Of a DNA stretch of 64,000 nt, positions 8,020 through 17,049 are shown in pieces (position 1 is the first letter of the stretch; each line of letters opens with the position of its first letter). This DNA is from an uncultured Caldimonas sp. (GTDB taxonomy: Bacteria > Pseudomonadota > Gammaproteobacteria > Burkholderiales > Burkholderiaceae). Where the stretch lies: contig NZ_CAMLJQ010000007.1 in assembly GCF_946480305.1 (NCBI RefSeq), positions 116,040-180,039 on the forward strand, read 5' to 3'. Made by a program: the position numbers and the translations under genes. Below the pieces are notes generated by a model. It was not told the origin of the DNA. It worked only from the letters and a program-made list of their open reading frames with translations, and searched no databases.

Positions 8020-8991
8020 GTGCAACGTCGAGACGTATTGAAGGCGGCCGCAGCGGGTGCTGTGGCGCTGGCCTTGCCGGCACACGCGCAACCGTGGCCC
8101 GCGCGTTCGATCAAGCTGGTGGTGCCGTTCCCACCCGGCAGTTCGCCGGACCTGATCGCCCGCGTGATCTCCGAGCCGCTCGCGGTCTCGCTCGGGCAGC
8201 CGATCGTCGTCGAGAACCGCGCAGGTGCGGGCGGCAACATCGGCACCGGCGTGGTGGCGAAAGCGCCGGCCGACGGCTACACGCTGCTGTTCACGATCCA
8301 GGGTCCGCTCGTCACCGCGCCGATGCTGAGCAAGAGCCTGCCCTACGACCCTGCGAAGGAGCTCGCGCCGGTCTCGCTGGTGGCGACCAGCCCGAACGTG
8401 CTCGTGGTGTCGCCGCAGCTCGGCGTCGACACGCTCGCCGACTTCGTCCGCGTGGCGAAGGAGCGCAAGGGTCAGTTGAACTACGGATCGGTCGGCAACG
8501 GCAGTGCATCGCACCTCGCGATGGAACTCTTCAAGGCCCGTGCCGGTGTCGACCTCGTGCACGTGCCCTACCAGGGCTTTCCGCAGGTGGTCAATGCCAT
8601 CCTCGCCGGTCAGGTGCAGGCGGGCTTCATGGTGCCGGGCATTGCCATGGGGCAGGTGCGCGCCGGCAAGCTGAAGGCCCTGGGCGTGACCACGCTGGGA
8701 CGCAGCAGCGCACTGCCCGAGATGCCGACGTTCGCGGAACTGGGCTATCCGGGCTTCGAAGCCATCTCGTGGCAGGCGGTGCTGGCACCGGCTGGCACGC
8801 CCAAGCCCGTGATCGAGCGGCTCAGCCGCGAGCTGGTGCGCATCATCAAGAGCGACGACGTGCGCGGCAAGATGCTCACGCAGTACTTCAGCGCTGCGGG
8901 TACCGCGCCCGAGGCGCTGGCCAACCTGATGAAAACCGAACGCGAAAGCTGGGGCCGGGTGATCAAGGCCGCCGGCGTGCAGCCCGAATAA
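8020..8991 (+). CDS. Bug-type (TctC) periplasmic solute receptor
   Basis: 323 aa extracytoplasmic receptor of the tripartite tricarboxylate transporter family, greatly expanded in Burkholderiales. The N-terminus has a twin-arginine-like start (RRDVLK) and an Ala-rich hydrophobic stretch ending in PAHAQ, so a Tat or Sec signal of about 25 residues. The family signatures follow: the PFPPGSSPD loop, ENRAGAGGNIG, and PYQGFPQVVNAILAGQVQ. No TctA/TctB membrane genes are adjacent, so it is an orphan receptor with unknown ligand. The GTG at 8020 is preceded by AGGAG and removes an unlikely N-terminal extension. It converges on trmL with a 5-bp gap. Confidence 0.88.
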   Translation: MQRRDVLKAAAAGAVALALPAHAQPWPARSIKLVVPFPPGSSPDLIARVISEPLAVSLGQPIVVENRAGAGGNIGTGVVAKAPADGYTLLFTIQGPLVTAPMLSKSLPYDPAKELAPVSLVATSPNVLVVSPQLGVDTLADFVRVAKERKGQLNYGSVGNGSASHLAMELFKARAGVDLVHVPYQGFPQVVNAILAGQVQAGFMVPGIAMGQVRAGKLKALGVTTLGRSSALPEMPTFAELGYPGFEAISWQAVLAPAGTPKPVIERLSRELVRIIKSDDVRGKMLTQYFSAAGTAPEALANLMKTERESWGRVIKAAGVQPE

Positions 8992-8996
8992 CGGCC

Positions 8997-9467
8997 TCAG
9001 GAACCGCCCGCGTAGCCGTTTTGCCGCCAGGCCTCGAACACCGCGATCGCCACGGTGTTCGAGAGGTTGAGGCTGCGCTGACCGGGGCGCATCGGAAGGC
9101 GTATGCGTTGCGCCGTCGGGAACGATTCGCGCAACGCCGGCGCGAGGCCGCGAGTTTCGGAGCCGAACACGAACCAGTCCCCAGGCTGCCAGCCCACCTC
9201 GGCGAAGGGGCGGCTGCCATGCGTGGTGAACGCGAACATGCGTCCGGGCTCGGGGCGCTGCGACTGGACGAAGGCCTCCCACGAGGCATGACGCTGCACG
9301 TCGGCGTACTCGTGGTAGTCGAGGCCGGCGCGCCGCATCAGGCGGTCCTCCATCGAAAAGCCGAGCGGCTCCACGAGGTGGAGTTCGCACCCGGTGTTGG
9401 CAGCCAGCCGTATCACGTTGCCCGTGTTGGGCGGGATCTCGGGTTCGACGAGGACGATGCGGAACAT
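8997..9467 (-). CDS. trmL: tRNA (cytidine/uridine-34 2'-O)-methyltransferase TrmL
   Basis: 156 aa SPOUT-fold methyltransferase. It 2'-O-methylates the wobble base of tRNA-Leu isoacceptors using SAM. Typical features are the N-terminal LVEPEIPPNTGN, the central FGSETRGL and the C-terminal knot segment SLNLSNTVAIAVFEA. The length equals the family norm. It lies downstream of comF on the same strand, with a 22-bp gap, and was probably cotranscribed. Confidence 0.94.
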   Translation of the reverse strand: MFRIVLVEPEIPPNTGNVIRLAANTGCELHLVEPLGFSMEDRLMRRAGLDYHEYADVQRHASWEAFVQSQRPEPGRMFAFTTHGSRPFAEVGWQPGDWFVFGSETRGLAPALRESFPTAQRIRLPMRPGQRSLNLSNTVAIAVFEAWRQNGYAGGS

Positions 9468-9489
9468 GGGCCGCGATTATCGGCGCGCG

Positions 9490-10209
9490 TCAATCCAGCG
9501 GCGTGCGGGTCACGACCCAGACCTGAACGGCGGCGGCACCGGCCTGCAGCAGGACGCGGCTCAGCTCACCGGCGGTCGCGCCCGTCGTCATGACGTCGTC
9601 GATCAACGCAATGTTCTTCCCCTGCAGCGCACCAAGCTCGCGGGGCTCCGCCGCAAACGCGCCACGCAGGTTGGACTGGCGTTGCTCCAGCGTGAGGCCC
9701 AGTTGATGACCGGTGTCGCGCAGCCGCAGCAGCAGATCGGCGCGGGCGGGAACCTGGAGCGCGCGTGCAAGCCGCCGCGCCAGTTCCCAGGCCTGGTTGT
9801 AGCCGCGTTCAGCCAGACGCGACGGCGACAGTGGAGTCGGCACGATCAATTCCGCCTGCGGGCGCGCCTTCTCGCTGCGCCGCAGCGTCACGAGCATGCG
9901 TTGTGCAAGGGGCTCGGCGAGGTCCAGTTCGGAGTCGAACTTGAGTGCCGTGACCAGGCGGTTCCACGGAAACGCATGGTCCGCTGCTGCGACGGTATGC
10001 GCGTAAGGCGGAGGGTGACGAAGGCAGGCACCGCAGAGGGTCACGCCGGTCGGCACGCGGATGGCGCACTGCGTGCACCGTTGCCCGGCAGGCGCGAAAC
10101 GACTGACGCAGGCCTGGCAGATGCGGTCGTCCTGCCACGATCGGCACACCGCGCATTGGCTCGGCAGCTTCTTCAGCAGGGTCGTCGGGTTCAGCAGGCT
10201 GGTGAACAT
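9490..10209 (-). CDS. comF: ComF family phosphoribosyltransferase-like protein
   Basis: 239 aa. The N-terminus holds a double zinc-finger-like cysteine set (CAVC, CQAC, CTQC, CGAC within residues about 18-60). The C-terminus is a phosphoribosyltransferase-like domain with the PRPP motif IALIDDVMTTGATAGE. ComF is needed for DNA uptake in naturally competent bacteria, while GntX-like members have been linked to carbon metabolism, so the role here is uncertain. The start at 10209 was chosen to begin at MFTSLLNP, since upstream codons overlap the divergent methyltransferase. Only 25 bp separate the two divergent start codons. Confidence 0.85.
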   Translation of the reverse strand: MFTSLLNPTTLLKKLPSQCAVCRSWQDDRICQACVSRFAPAGQRCTQCAIRVPTGVTLCGACLRHPPPYAHTVAAADHAFPWNRLVTALKFDSELDLAEPLAQRMLVTLRRSEKARPQAELIVPTPLSPSRLAERGYNQAWELARRLARALQVPARADLLLRLRDTGHQLGLTLEQRQSNLRGAFAAEPRELGALQGKNIALIDDVMTTGATAGELSRVLLQAGAAAVQVWVVTRTPLD

Positions 10210-10234
10210 GGGGCGCTCAATATACTGCGGCCCC

Positions 10235-11116
10235 ATGCCCGGTACTGCACGCACCTTTGATCCAGCCGCCACCGACGCCTGGTGGCGCCGCCCCGGCGAT
10301 GCCCCATGGCTGCACGGCGAGGTGGCGCGGCGGATGGCCCAGCGCCTGGCACTCATCAAGATGCAACCGCAACGGATGGTCGATTGGTGGAGTTCGCGCT
10401 CAGGCAGCGAGCAACTCTTGCGCAGCCACTACCCACGGGCCGAATTGATCGCGGTGGAGCCGAGCGAGCGTGCGCGCGACGCGTGGCTTGCAGTGCACCG
10501 TCGCCCCTGGTGGTCGCCCATGGGTTGGGTCGCTCGGCCGCTCGCACGCACCGAGGGGCAGGTTGCCGCCGACTCGGGGGCGGAGCTGTTGTGGGCCAAC
10601 ATGGTGCTGCATTGGGCTTGCGACCCCGAGCACATGCTGTCGCTGTGGCACCGCACGCTCGCCGTGGATGGGTTCCTGATGTTCTCGTGTCTCGGGCCTG
10701 ACACCGCGAGGGAATTGCGCGCGCTCTACGCGCAGCACGGGTATGGCCCGGCGGGTGCCGAATTCGTCGACATGCATGACCTCGGGGACATGCTGGTGCA
10801 TGCCGGCTTTGCCGACCCCGTGATGGACATGGAGCGCATCACGCTCAGCTGGGAGACTGCGCAGCAGGCCCTTTCGGAATTGCGCACGTTGGGGCGCAAC
10901 GCGCATCCTGCACGCCTTGCAGGACTGCGCACGCCCCGATGGAAGGCGCAACTCATGCATCGCATGGCTCCGGCAGGGCAGCGGGTCTCGATGACGTTCG
11001 AGGTGGTCTACGGTCACGCTTTCAAGGGGGCACCCCGTGCTTCGGCTGACGGCGAAACCAAGGTTTCGCTTGCCGACATGCGCGCGATGGTGCGTGCCCC
11101 GAAGGGCTCGCGTTGA
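10235..11116 (+). CDS. BioC-like SAM-dependent methyltransferase
   Basis: 293 aa class I methyltransferase related to malonyl-ACP O-methyltransferase BioC, the entry enzyme of biotin synthesis. In its favour are the LLWANMVLHWACDPEHMLSL region (residues about 117-136) and the LMFSCLGPDT segment, both typical of BioC. The usual SAM-binding glycine loop is degenerate in the N-terminal third. No other bio gene is nearby, so the substrate is not assured. It diverges from comF. The ATG at 10235 begins the recognisable N-terminus and lies just after the comF start region. Confidence 0.7.
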   Translation: MPGTARTFDPAATDAWWRRPGDAPWLHGEVARRMAQRLALIKMQPQRMVDWWSSRSGSEQLLRSHYPRAELIAVEPSERARDAWLAVHRRPWWSPMGWVARPLARTEGQVAADSGAELLWANMVLHWACDPEHMLSLWHRTLAVDGFLMFSCLGPDTARELRALYAQHGYGPAGAEFVDMHDLGDMLVHAGFADPVMDMERITLSWETAQQALSELRTLGRNAHPARLAGLRTPRWKAQLMHRMAPAGQRVSMTFEVVYGHAFKGAPRASADGETKVSLADMRAMVRAPKGSR

Positions 11117-11179
11117 AGCTCGCGCTGCCCCTTCGTCACATACCGCACATGACCCTGCTCTGATCTTCGTCAAAGGCGG

Positions 11180-11209
11180 TTGTGACCGGTCTTTGCGCTG
11201 CGCTAAAAT
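11180..11209 (+). promoter_or_regulatory. Promoter of the cytochrome oxidase gene block
   Basis: TTGTGA at 11180-11185, an 18-base spacer, then TAAAAT at 11204-11209. It is the only convincing sigma-70 pair in the gap between the methyltransferase gene and the DUF2244 gene. It would yield a leader of about 75 bases. Confidence 0.45.
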
Positions 11210-11289
11210 CTTTCGGTTTTGGTTGGGTAGGTTCCGCAGTCGTTACAGCCTCGGACTTGTCCGGCCCAGGTGACTGGAGCAGTAGCACC

Positions 11290-11814
11290 GTGGCGACCAT
11301 CGCTTCACCTATGCCCTCGTCCGGCCCTTCGCGGCTGGGGCGGGTCGTCCGGCAGGGCGACAGCGTGGGCGTGGAGTGGGTCCTCAAGCGCAATTGCTCC
11401 ATTTCGCCACAGCAGCTGATGGCCGTGTTCGCGTCGCTGTGCGTGGTGTCCCTCTGCATCGCTTCCTTCTTCTGGGCGCACGGCGCCAGGCTGGTGATGC
11501 TCTTTGCCTGGGTCGAGCTGTCCGGCGTGGCCGCGGCGATGCTGCTGTATGCACGCCACGCGATGGATCGCGAGCGCGTCTCGCTGCAGGCAGGTCGCCT
11601 GCTCGTGGAACGGCAGGAAGGCGGCAGGACCGAGCGGATCGAGTTGGATCCGCAGTGGGTGAGAGTCGAGCCCCGAAACCACGCAGGCGCGCTGATCCGG
11701 TTGTCGGCGCACGGCAGGCGCGTGGAGATCGGTCGGCATGTACGACCCGAGCTGCGCTCCCGTCTGGCCGAAGAATTGCGCACGGCGCTGCGCGGCGATC
11801 TGGCCCTGGCATGA
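11290..11814 (+). CDS. DUF2244 membrane protein of the cox cluster
   Basis: 174 aa with two adjacent transmembrane helices (residues about 42-85: MAVFASLCVVSLCIASFFWA and the following VMLFAWVELSGVAAAMLLY). A soluble C-terminal domain after them contains HARHAMDRE-like and WVRVE segments typical of DUF2244. Its function is unknown, but in many betaproteobacteria this family directly precedes coxB, as here. The GTG at 11290 (GGAG upstream) is the preferred start; an in-frame ATG at 11311 is an alternative. No catalytic residues are recognisable. Confidence 0.75.
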   Translation: MATIASPMPSSGPSRLGRVVRQGDSVGVEWVLKRNCSISPQQLMAVFASLCVVSLCIASFFWAHGARLVMLFAWVELSGVAAAMLLYARHAMDRERVSLQAGRLLVERQEGGRTERIELDPQWVRVEPRNHAGALIRLSAHGRRVEIGRHVRPELRSRLAEELRTALRGDLALA

Positions 11815-11872
11815 CAGGGGTCAGGGGCGCGACGCAGCGGCGTGAAGAAAGTTTGAAACTGAAGTGACCACG

Positions 11873-13045
11873 ATGAAGACCATGAAAGCTCTTTGGCACA
11901 AGGTGGGGCAGGCGAGCCTCGGGTTGGGTGCCGCGCTGGCCACCACCTGCGCGATGGCCGTCAACGACCTGCCCGGCGGCCCCGCGGTGCGTCAGCTCGA
12001 CATGCATCCGCCGGTCACTCGGATCGCCGAGGAGCAGCAATACCTGCACTACATGATGCTGTGGATCTGCGGCGCGATCTTCGTCGCCGTGTTCGGTGTC
12101 ATGTTCTATTCGATCATCAAGCACCGCAAGTCCAAGGGCGCCAAGTCCGCGAACTTCCACGAAAGCGTGAAGGTCGAGATCGCCTGGACCGTGGTTCCCT
12201 TCCTCATCGTCATCGGCATGGCCCTGCCTGCCACGAAGGCCGTCGTCGCGATGAAGGACACCACCAACGCCGACATCACGATCAAGGCGACCGGCTACCA
12301 GTGGAAATGGGGCTACGACTACCTCAAGGGCGAAGGTGAGGGCATTTCCTTCGTCTCCACGCTCGACACCACCCAGCGCCAGGCATCGGACGCCGGCCAG
12401 CCGGTGGGCGACGACTACCTGCTGAAGGTCGACAACCCCGTCGTCGTGCCGGTCGATCGCAAGATCCGCATCGTCACCACTGCCAACGACGTGATCCATG
12501 CCTGGATGGTCCCCGCCTTCGGTGTCAAGCAGGATGCGATCCCCGGTTTCGTGCGCGACACCTGGTTCCGCGCCGAGAAGCCCGGCGACTACTACGGCCA
12601 GTGCGCCGAGCTGTGCGGCAAGGAGCACGCCTACATGCCCATCCACGTGAAGGTGCTGCCGCAGCAGGAATACGCCGCATGGGTCGAAACGAAGAAGAAG
12701 GAACTCGCCGCCAAGGCCGACGACCCCAGCAAGGTCTGGGAACTCGACGCCCTGGCCGCTCGTGGCGAAAAGGTCTATGCCGCCAACTGCGCCGCCTGCC
12801 ACAAGGCGGACGGCACCGGTGCAGGCCCGATCAAGCCGCTGGCCGGTTCCGCCATCGTGCAGGACGCGGACAAGAGCAAGCAGATCCAGATCGTGTTGCA
12901 CGGCGCCGCCAACGGTGCGATGCCGGCGTGGAAGCAACTCTCGGACACGGAGATCGCCGCGGTGATCACCTACACGAAGAACGCCTGGTCCAACAAGACC
13001 GGCCAGATTGTGCAGCCGTCCGAAATCGTGGCCGCCCGCAAGTAA
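11873..13045 (+). CDS. coxB: Cytochrome c oxidase subunit II with fused cytochrome c (caa3 type)
   Basis: 390 aa. An N-terminal signal-like helix ends near TTCAMA. Two transmembrane helices follow (about 60-80 and 105-125), then the periplasmic CuA cupredoxin domain with the binuclear copper motif [12 protein letters not shown] (about 243-254). A C-terminal cytochrome c domain carries the heme-binding CAACH (about 305-309) and the distal Met in GAMPAW. It accepts electrons from cytochrome c and passes them to CoxA. The fused heme domain places the enzyme among caa3-type terminal oxidases. The start could also be the GTG at 11864; neither has a strong Shine-Dalgarno sequence. Heme insertion would need the Ccm system, which is not in this window. 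Confidence 0.94.
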   Translation: MKTMKALWHKVGQASLGLGAALATTCAMAVNDLPGGPAVRQLDMHPPVTRIAEEQQYLHYMMLWICGAIFVAVFGVMFYSIIKHRKSKGAKSANFHESVKVEIAWTVVPFLIVIGMALPATKAVVAMKDTTNADITIKATGYQWKWGYDYLKGEGEGISFVSTLDTTQRQASDAGQPVGDDYLLKVDNPVVVPVDRKIRIVTTANDVIHAWMVPAFGVKQDAIPGFVRDTWFRAEKPGDYYGQCAELCGKEHAYMPIHVKVLPQQEYAAWVETKKKELAAKADDPSKVWELDALAARGEKVYAANCAACHKADGTGAGPIKPLAGSAIVQDADKSKQIQIVLHGAANGAMPAWKQLSDTEIAAVITYTKNAWSNKTGQIVQPSEIVAARK

Positions 13046-13073
13046 CGCAAGCAGTATTCGAAAGGAACCGACG

Positions 13074-14705
13074 ATGAGCGCAGTTCTCGACCCCCACGGG
13101 CACGCTGCGGGCGACCATGCCCACGATCATGCGCACGACCATCCGCACGGCTGGCGTCGCTGGGTCTTCGCGACCAACCACAAGGACATCGGCACGCTGT
13201 ACCTGCTGTTCAGCTTCACGATGTTGATGGTCGGCGGCGTGCTTGCGCTGCTGATCCGCGCCGAGCTGTTCCAGCCCGGCCTGCAGGTCGTGAACCCCGA
13301 GCTGTTCAACCAGTTCACCACGATGCACGGGCTGATCATGGTGTTCGGCGCGATCATGCCGGCCTTCGTCGGCTTCGCGAACTGGATGATCCCGCTGCAG
13401 ATCGGCGCGTCCGACATGGCCTTCGCCCGGATGAACAACTTCAGCTTCTGGCTGATGATCCCCGCGGCCATCATGCTGGTGGCGTCGTTCTTCATGCCCG
13501 GTGGCGCACCGGCGGCCGGCTGGACGCTCTACGCGCCGCTGACGCTGCAGATGGGCCCGTCGATGGACGCCGGCATCTTCGCGATGCACATCCTCGGTGC
13601 CAGCTCGATCATGGGTTCGATCAACATCATCGTGACCATCCTCAACATGCGCGCCCCCGGCATGACGCTGATGAAGATGCCGATGTTCGCGTGGACCTGG
13701 CTGATCACCGCCTACCTGTTGATCGCGGTGATGCCGGTGCTCGCCGGCGCCATCACGATGACGCTGACCGACCGCCACTTCGGCACCAGCTTCTTCAACC
13801 CGGCGGGCGGTGGTGATCCGGTGATGTACCAGCACATCTTCTGGTTCTTCGGTCACCCCGAGGTCTACATCATGATCCTGCCGGCCTTCGGCATCGTCAG
13901 CCACATCGTGCCGGCCTTCGCGCGCAAGCGCCTGTTCGGCTACACCTCGATGGTGTACGCGACCGCCTCGATCGCCATCCTGTCGTTCATCGTGTGGGCG
14001 CACCACATGTTCACGACCGGCATGCCGGTGACCGGCCAGCTGTTCTTCATGTACGCGACCATGCTGATCGCGGTGCCCACCGGCGTGAAGATCTTCAACT
14101 GGATCGCCACCATGTGGCGCGGCTCGATGACCTTCGAGACGCCGATGCTGTTCGCGGTCGGCTTCATCTTCGTGTTCACGATGGGCGGCTTCACCGGCCT
14201 GATCCTGTCGATGGCACCGATCGACATCCAGTTGCAGGACACCTACTACGTCGTGGCGCACTTCCACTACGTGCTGGTGGCCGGCTCGCTGTACGCGCTG
14301 TTCGCAGGCTTCTACTACTGGGGCCCCAAGTGGACCGGCGTGATGTACAGCGAAACCCGCGGCAAGATCCACTTCTGGGGTTCGTTGATCACCTTCAACG
14401 TCACCTTCTTCCCGATGCACTTCCTCGGTCTGGCCGGCATGCCTCGTCGTTATGCCGACTACCCCATGCAGTTCGCCGACTTCAACGCGCTGGCGACCGT
14501 GGGTGCCTTCGGCTTCGGCCTGATGCAGGTGTACTTCTTCGTGTTCGTGGTGCTGCCGATGATGCGTGGCAACGGCGCGAAGGCTGCACAACAGCCCTGG
14601 GAAGGCTCCGAGGGTCTGGAGTGGGAAGTGCCGTCACCGGCGCCGTTCCACACCTTCGAGAACCCGCCCAAGCTGAACGCAAGCGCGACCAAGGTGATCG
14701 GCTGA
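13074..14705 (+). CDS. coxA: Cytochrome c oxidase subunit I
   Basis: 543 aa heme-copper oxidase catalytic subunit, with about twelve membrane helices binding heme a, heme a3 and CuB. Visible signatures are [10 protein letters not shown] (low-spin heme His), the [13 protein letters not shown] block (CuB His and cross-linked Tyr region), WAHHMFTTG (CuB His pair) and VVAHFHYVL (heme ligands). A His/Asp-rich N-terminal tail ([13 protein letters not shown]) precedes the first helix. It starts 28 bp after coxB with AAAGGA upstream. Two protons are pumped through D- and K-type channels in this family; I did not verify each channel residue. Confidence 0.97.
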   Translation: MSAVLDPHGHAAGDHAHDHAHDHPHGWRRWVFATNHKDIGTLYLLFSFTMLMVGGVLALLIRAELFQPGLQVVNPELFNQFTTMHGLIMVFGAIMPAFVGFANWMIPLQIGASDMAFARMNNFSFWLMIPAAIMLVASFFMPGGAPAAGWTLYAPLTLQMGPSMDAGIFAMHILGASSIMGSINIIVTILNMRAPGMTLMKMPMFAWTWLITAYLLIAVMPVLAGAITMTLTDRHFGTSFFNPAGGGDPVMYQHIFWFFGHPEVYIMILPAFGIVSHIVPAFARKRLFGYTSMVYATASIAILSFIVWAHHMFTTGMPVTGQLFFMYATMLIAVPTGVKIFNWIATMWRGSMTFETPMLFAVGFIFVFTMGGFTGLILSMAPIDIQLQDTYYVVAHFHYVLVAGSLYALFAGFYYWGPKWTGVMYSETRGKIHFWGSLITFNVTFFPMHFLGLAGMPRRYADYPMQFADFNALATVGAFGFGLMQVYFFVFVVLPMMRGNGAKAAQQPWEGSEGLEWEVPSPAPFHTFENPPKLNASATKVIG

Positions 14706-14731
14706 ACGTCGCTCTTCGAGAGGCCCGTGCC

Positions 14732-14842
14732 ATGACACCCGAGAAGAAAAAGCAGAACCTCCGGCTGGCGCTGATCCTGGCGTCGGTGGTGGCTGCGTTC
14801 TTCATCGGGTTCATCGTTCGCATGGCGTTCTTCGGCGGCTGA
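14732..14842 (+). CDS. Small single-helix protein, probable cytochrome oxidase assembly factor
   Basis: 36 aa only. A basic N-terminus (MTPEKKKQNLR) is followed by one transmembrane helix (LALILASVVAAFFIGFIVRM) and a short tail. Tiny proteins of this form sit between coxA and ctaG in many betaproteobacteria and are annotated as small cytochrome oxidase assembly proteins. The gap to coxA is 26 bp and to ctaG 25 bp. The ATG has an AGAGG about 12 bases upstream. It is easily missed by gene finders. Confidence 0.72.
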   Translation: MTPEKKKQNLRLALILASVVAAFFIGFIVRMAFFGG

Positions 14843-14867
14843 GCCACCACGGCAGTACCGTCACGTC

Positions 14868-15488
14868 ATGAGCCAAGCCACTGCCTCGGGCCAGCGTCGC
14901 GACAACAAGCGCATGTTGGGCAAGCTGCTCGTCATCGTCGCGATGATGTTCGGCTTCGGCTACGCGCTGGTCCCGATGTACGAGGCGATCTGCGACGCGC
15001 TGGGCATCAACGTGCTGTCGTTGAGCGAGCGGCTGATTCCCGGCATGTCGCACAAGGCGTCGCCGAACACTCAGATCGACACCTCGCGCACCATCACCGT
15101 GGAGTTCGACGCCAACGCACGCGGTCCCTGGGATTTCAAGCCGGCGATGCGCTCTGTCACGGTCCATCCCGGCGAGTTGACGACCGTGATGTACGAGTTC
15201 CGCAACGTGCAGAATCGCACGATGGCTGCCCAGGCGATTCCGAGTTACGCGCCCAAGCAGGCCACCTCGCACTTCAACAAGCTGGAGTGCTTCTGCTTCA
15301 ACGAATACACCTTGAAGCCCGGTGAGTCCAAGCAGTGGCCGGTGGTGTTCGTGATCGACCCGAAGCTGCCCCGTGACGTGACGACGATCACGTTGTCGTA
15401 CACCTTCTTCGAAGTAGGCGGCAAGGTGCCGCCTGCGCCTGCGGGGCAGACGGCGGTGCAGGCCGCGCCCCAGGAGCCGCGCACATGA
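14868..15488 (+). CDS. ctaG: Cytochrome c oxidase assembly protein Cox11/CtaG
   Basis: 206 aa. One N-terminal transmembrane helix (residues about 17-40) is followed by a periplasmic immunoglobulin-like domain. The copper-binding CFCF motif lies within KLECFCFNEYTL near residue 142. It delivers copper to the CuB centre of subunit I. The stop overlaps the start of the next small gene in an ATGA-type junction, so the two are translationally coupled. Its place between coxA and coxC matches its role. Confidence 0.95.
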   Translation: MSQATASGQRRDNKRMLGKLLVIVAMMFGFGYALVPMYEAICDALGINVLSLSERLIPGMSHKASPNTQIDTSRTITVEFDANARGPWDFKPAMRSVTVHPGELTTVMYEFRNVQNRTMAAQAIPSYAPKQATSHFNKLECFCFNEYTLKPGESKQWPVVFVIDPKLPRDVTTITLSYTFFEVGGKVPPAPAGQTAVQAAPQEPRT

Positions 15489-15730
15489 GCGACGACCGGC
15501 CGGGCGCGGACCTCAAGTCCGCGGTGGCGCGCAAGGGTTCCTTCCTGCAGACGATGAAAGCGGTGGCGTGGTCGTTCTTCGGGGTGCGCAAGTCGTCGGA
15601 CCACGAGAAGGACGTGAGTCAGTTGAACCCGGTGCACGTGATCATCGCGGGCATTGCGGGCGCCGTGATCTTCGTCGTGCTGCTCATCCTGTTGGTGCGT
15701 TGGGTGATCGGCAGCGGCGTGGCGGCTTGA
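15485..15730 (+). CDS. DUF2970 small membrane protein
   Basis: 81 aa. It has a cytoplasmic N-terminal half with the family segment KAVAWSFFGVRKS and a C-terminal transmembrane helix (VIIAGIAGAVIFVVLLILLV). DUF2970 proteins occur almost exclusively next to cytochrome c oxidase genes in betaproteobacteria and have no assigned function. The start codon overlaps the end of ctaG by 4 bp. The 80-bp gap before coxC carries a clear ribosome binding site for that gene. Confidence 0.8.
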   Translation: MSDDRPGADLKSAVARKGSFLQTMKAVAWSFFGVRKSSDHEKDVSQLNPVHVIIAGIAGAVIFVVLLILLVRWVIGSGVAA

Positions 15731-15810
15731 AGCGATATTGAAGTGAGTTGCAGGGCAGGGAGCCCGAGGCCTTTCAGGACAGACAAGAGTCAGGTTCATT
15801 AGGAGAAAAC

Positions 15811-16701
15811 ATGTCGGCAGCGACGCATCAAGGCAGCACGCCTTATTACTTTGTGCCCGGGCCCTCGCGGCACCCGGTGATGGCCGCGATCGGCCTGTTC
15901 TTTGTGATCCTGGGCGCCGGCCAGTGGGTCAACGGCCACGGCTGGGGCGCGTATTCGCTGCTGTTCGGCCTGCTGTGGTGGGCCTTCGTGCTGTTCCAGT
16001 GGTTCGGCGACGCGATCCGCGAGAGCGAAGGCGGCCTCTACAGCAACCGCATCGACGTGTCCTTCCGCTGGAGCATGGCGTGGTTCATCTTCTCGGAGGT
16101 GATGTTCTTCGGCGCGTTCTTCGGTGCGCTGTTCTGGTCGCGCCTGTACACGCTGCCGGTGCTGGGCGACCTGGAGAACCAGCTGCTGTGGCCCGACTTC
16201 AAGGCGATCTGGCCGAGCTCCGCGCCGGGTACCGGCGCGACCGCGTCGCCCGCAGGCATCGTCGAGCCCTTCCAGATCATGGGGCCGTGGCCGCTGCCGA
16301 CGATCAACACCGCGCTGCTGTTGACCTCCGGCGTGACGCTGACGATCGCTCACCATGCCATGCGTGAAGGCCACCGCTCGAAGACGATCGCCTTCATGTG
16401 GATCACGGTGCTGCTGGGCCTGACCTTCCTGTTCGTGCAGGGCTACGAATATGCCCACGCCTACCAGGACCTGAACCTGAAGCTCAGCTCCGGCATCTAC
16501 GGCTCCACCTTCTTCATGCTGACCGGTTTCCACGGTTTCCACGTGTTCGTCGGCATGCTGATGCTGCTGTTCATCACGCTGCGCCTGATGAAGGGCCACT
16601 TCACGCCCGAGCGTCACTTCGGCTTCGAAGGCGCGGCGTGGTACTGGCACTTCGTGGACGTTGTCTGGCTCGGCCTGTACGTGCTGGTTTACTGGATGTG
16701 A
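15811..16701 (+). CDS. coxC: Cytochrome c oxidase subunit III
   Basis: 296 aa with seven predicted membrane helices, a short N-terminal tail (GSTPYYFVPGPSRHP), and the family segments FSEVMFFGAFF and TGFHGFHVFVG. The C-terminus ends in HFVDVVWLGLYVLVYWM, as in most subunits III. It stabilises the catalytic core and holds lipids near the oxygen path. The ATG at 15811 is preceded by AGGAGA at optimal distance. A strong terminator follows about 45 bp after the stop, closing this part of the cox transcript. Confidence 0.96.
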   Translation: MSAATHQGSTPYYFVPGPSRHPVMAAIGLFFVILGAGQWVNGHGWGAYSLLFGLLWWAFVLFQWFGDAIRESEGGLYSNRIDVSFRWSMAWFIFSEVMFFGAFFGALFWSRLYTLPVLGDLENQLLWPDFKAIWPSSAPGTGATASPAGIVEPFQIMGPWPLPTINTALLLTSGVTLTIAHHAMREGHRSKTIAFMWITVLLGLTFLFVQGYEYAHAYQDLNLKLSSGIYGSTFFMLTGFHGFHVFVGMLMLLFITLRLMKGHFTPERHFGFEGAAWYWHFVDVVWLGLYVLVYWM

Positions 16702-16746
16702 TCGAGGGCGGCGCGCCGCCTTTGCTCGATCTTGCGATCCGAAAAG

Positions 16747-16773
16747 ACAAACGCCGCGCGATGCGGCGTTTGT
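16747..16773 (+). terminator. Intrinsic terminator between coxC and the convergent DUF2909 gene
   Basis: Perfect 11-bp stem: ACAAACGCCGC (16747-16757) pairs with GCGGCGTTTGT (16763-16773) around a 5-base loop, then TTCTTTG. Flanking A- and T-rich ends suggest it can work in both directions, ending coxC on the plus strand and the small gene on the minus strand. Confidence 0.75.
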
Positions 16774-16795
16774 TCTTTGCAGCGAAGCCGACGCG

Positions 16796-17017
16796 CTAGC
16801 GGACGATCGGCACCCCGGTGGGCTGGATCCACCCGAGCTTGTAGCTGACGAGGATGCAGACGAACAGCAGGATCGACAACCCCACGCGCAATGCCAGCGC
16901 GCGCACCATGTTGTTGGTCTTGGGTTTGCCGTTGCGGCCGTCGCGCATCATGAAGACGAGGGCGGATGCAAGGCTCGCGATGATGAGGACGAAGGCGAGG
17001 CCGACAAGGACTTTCAT
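16796..17017 (-). CDS. DUF2909 twin-helix membrane protein
   Basis: 73 aa with two membrane helices (residues about 3-23 and 42-62) separated by a basic loop (RDGRNGKPKTNNMVRA). The family is small, without known function, and commonly found inside cox clusters of betaproteobacteria. It is read opposite to its neighbours, convergent with coxC and divergent from SURF1, whose start is 32 bp away. The start at 17017 gives the compact two-helix protein; a longer reading frame runs into the SURF1 gene. Confidence 0.72.
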   Translation of the reverse strand: MKVLVGLAFVLIIASLASALVFMMRDGRNGKPKTNNMVRALALRVGLSILLFVCILVSYKLGWIQPTGVPIVR

Positions 17018-17049
17018 GCGCGCGATTATCCTCCTTGCCCCTGGTGCCC

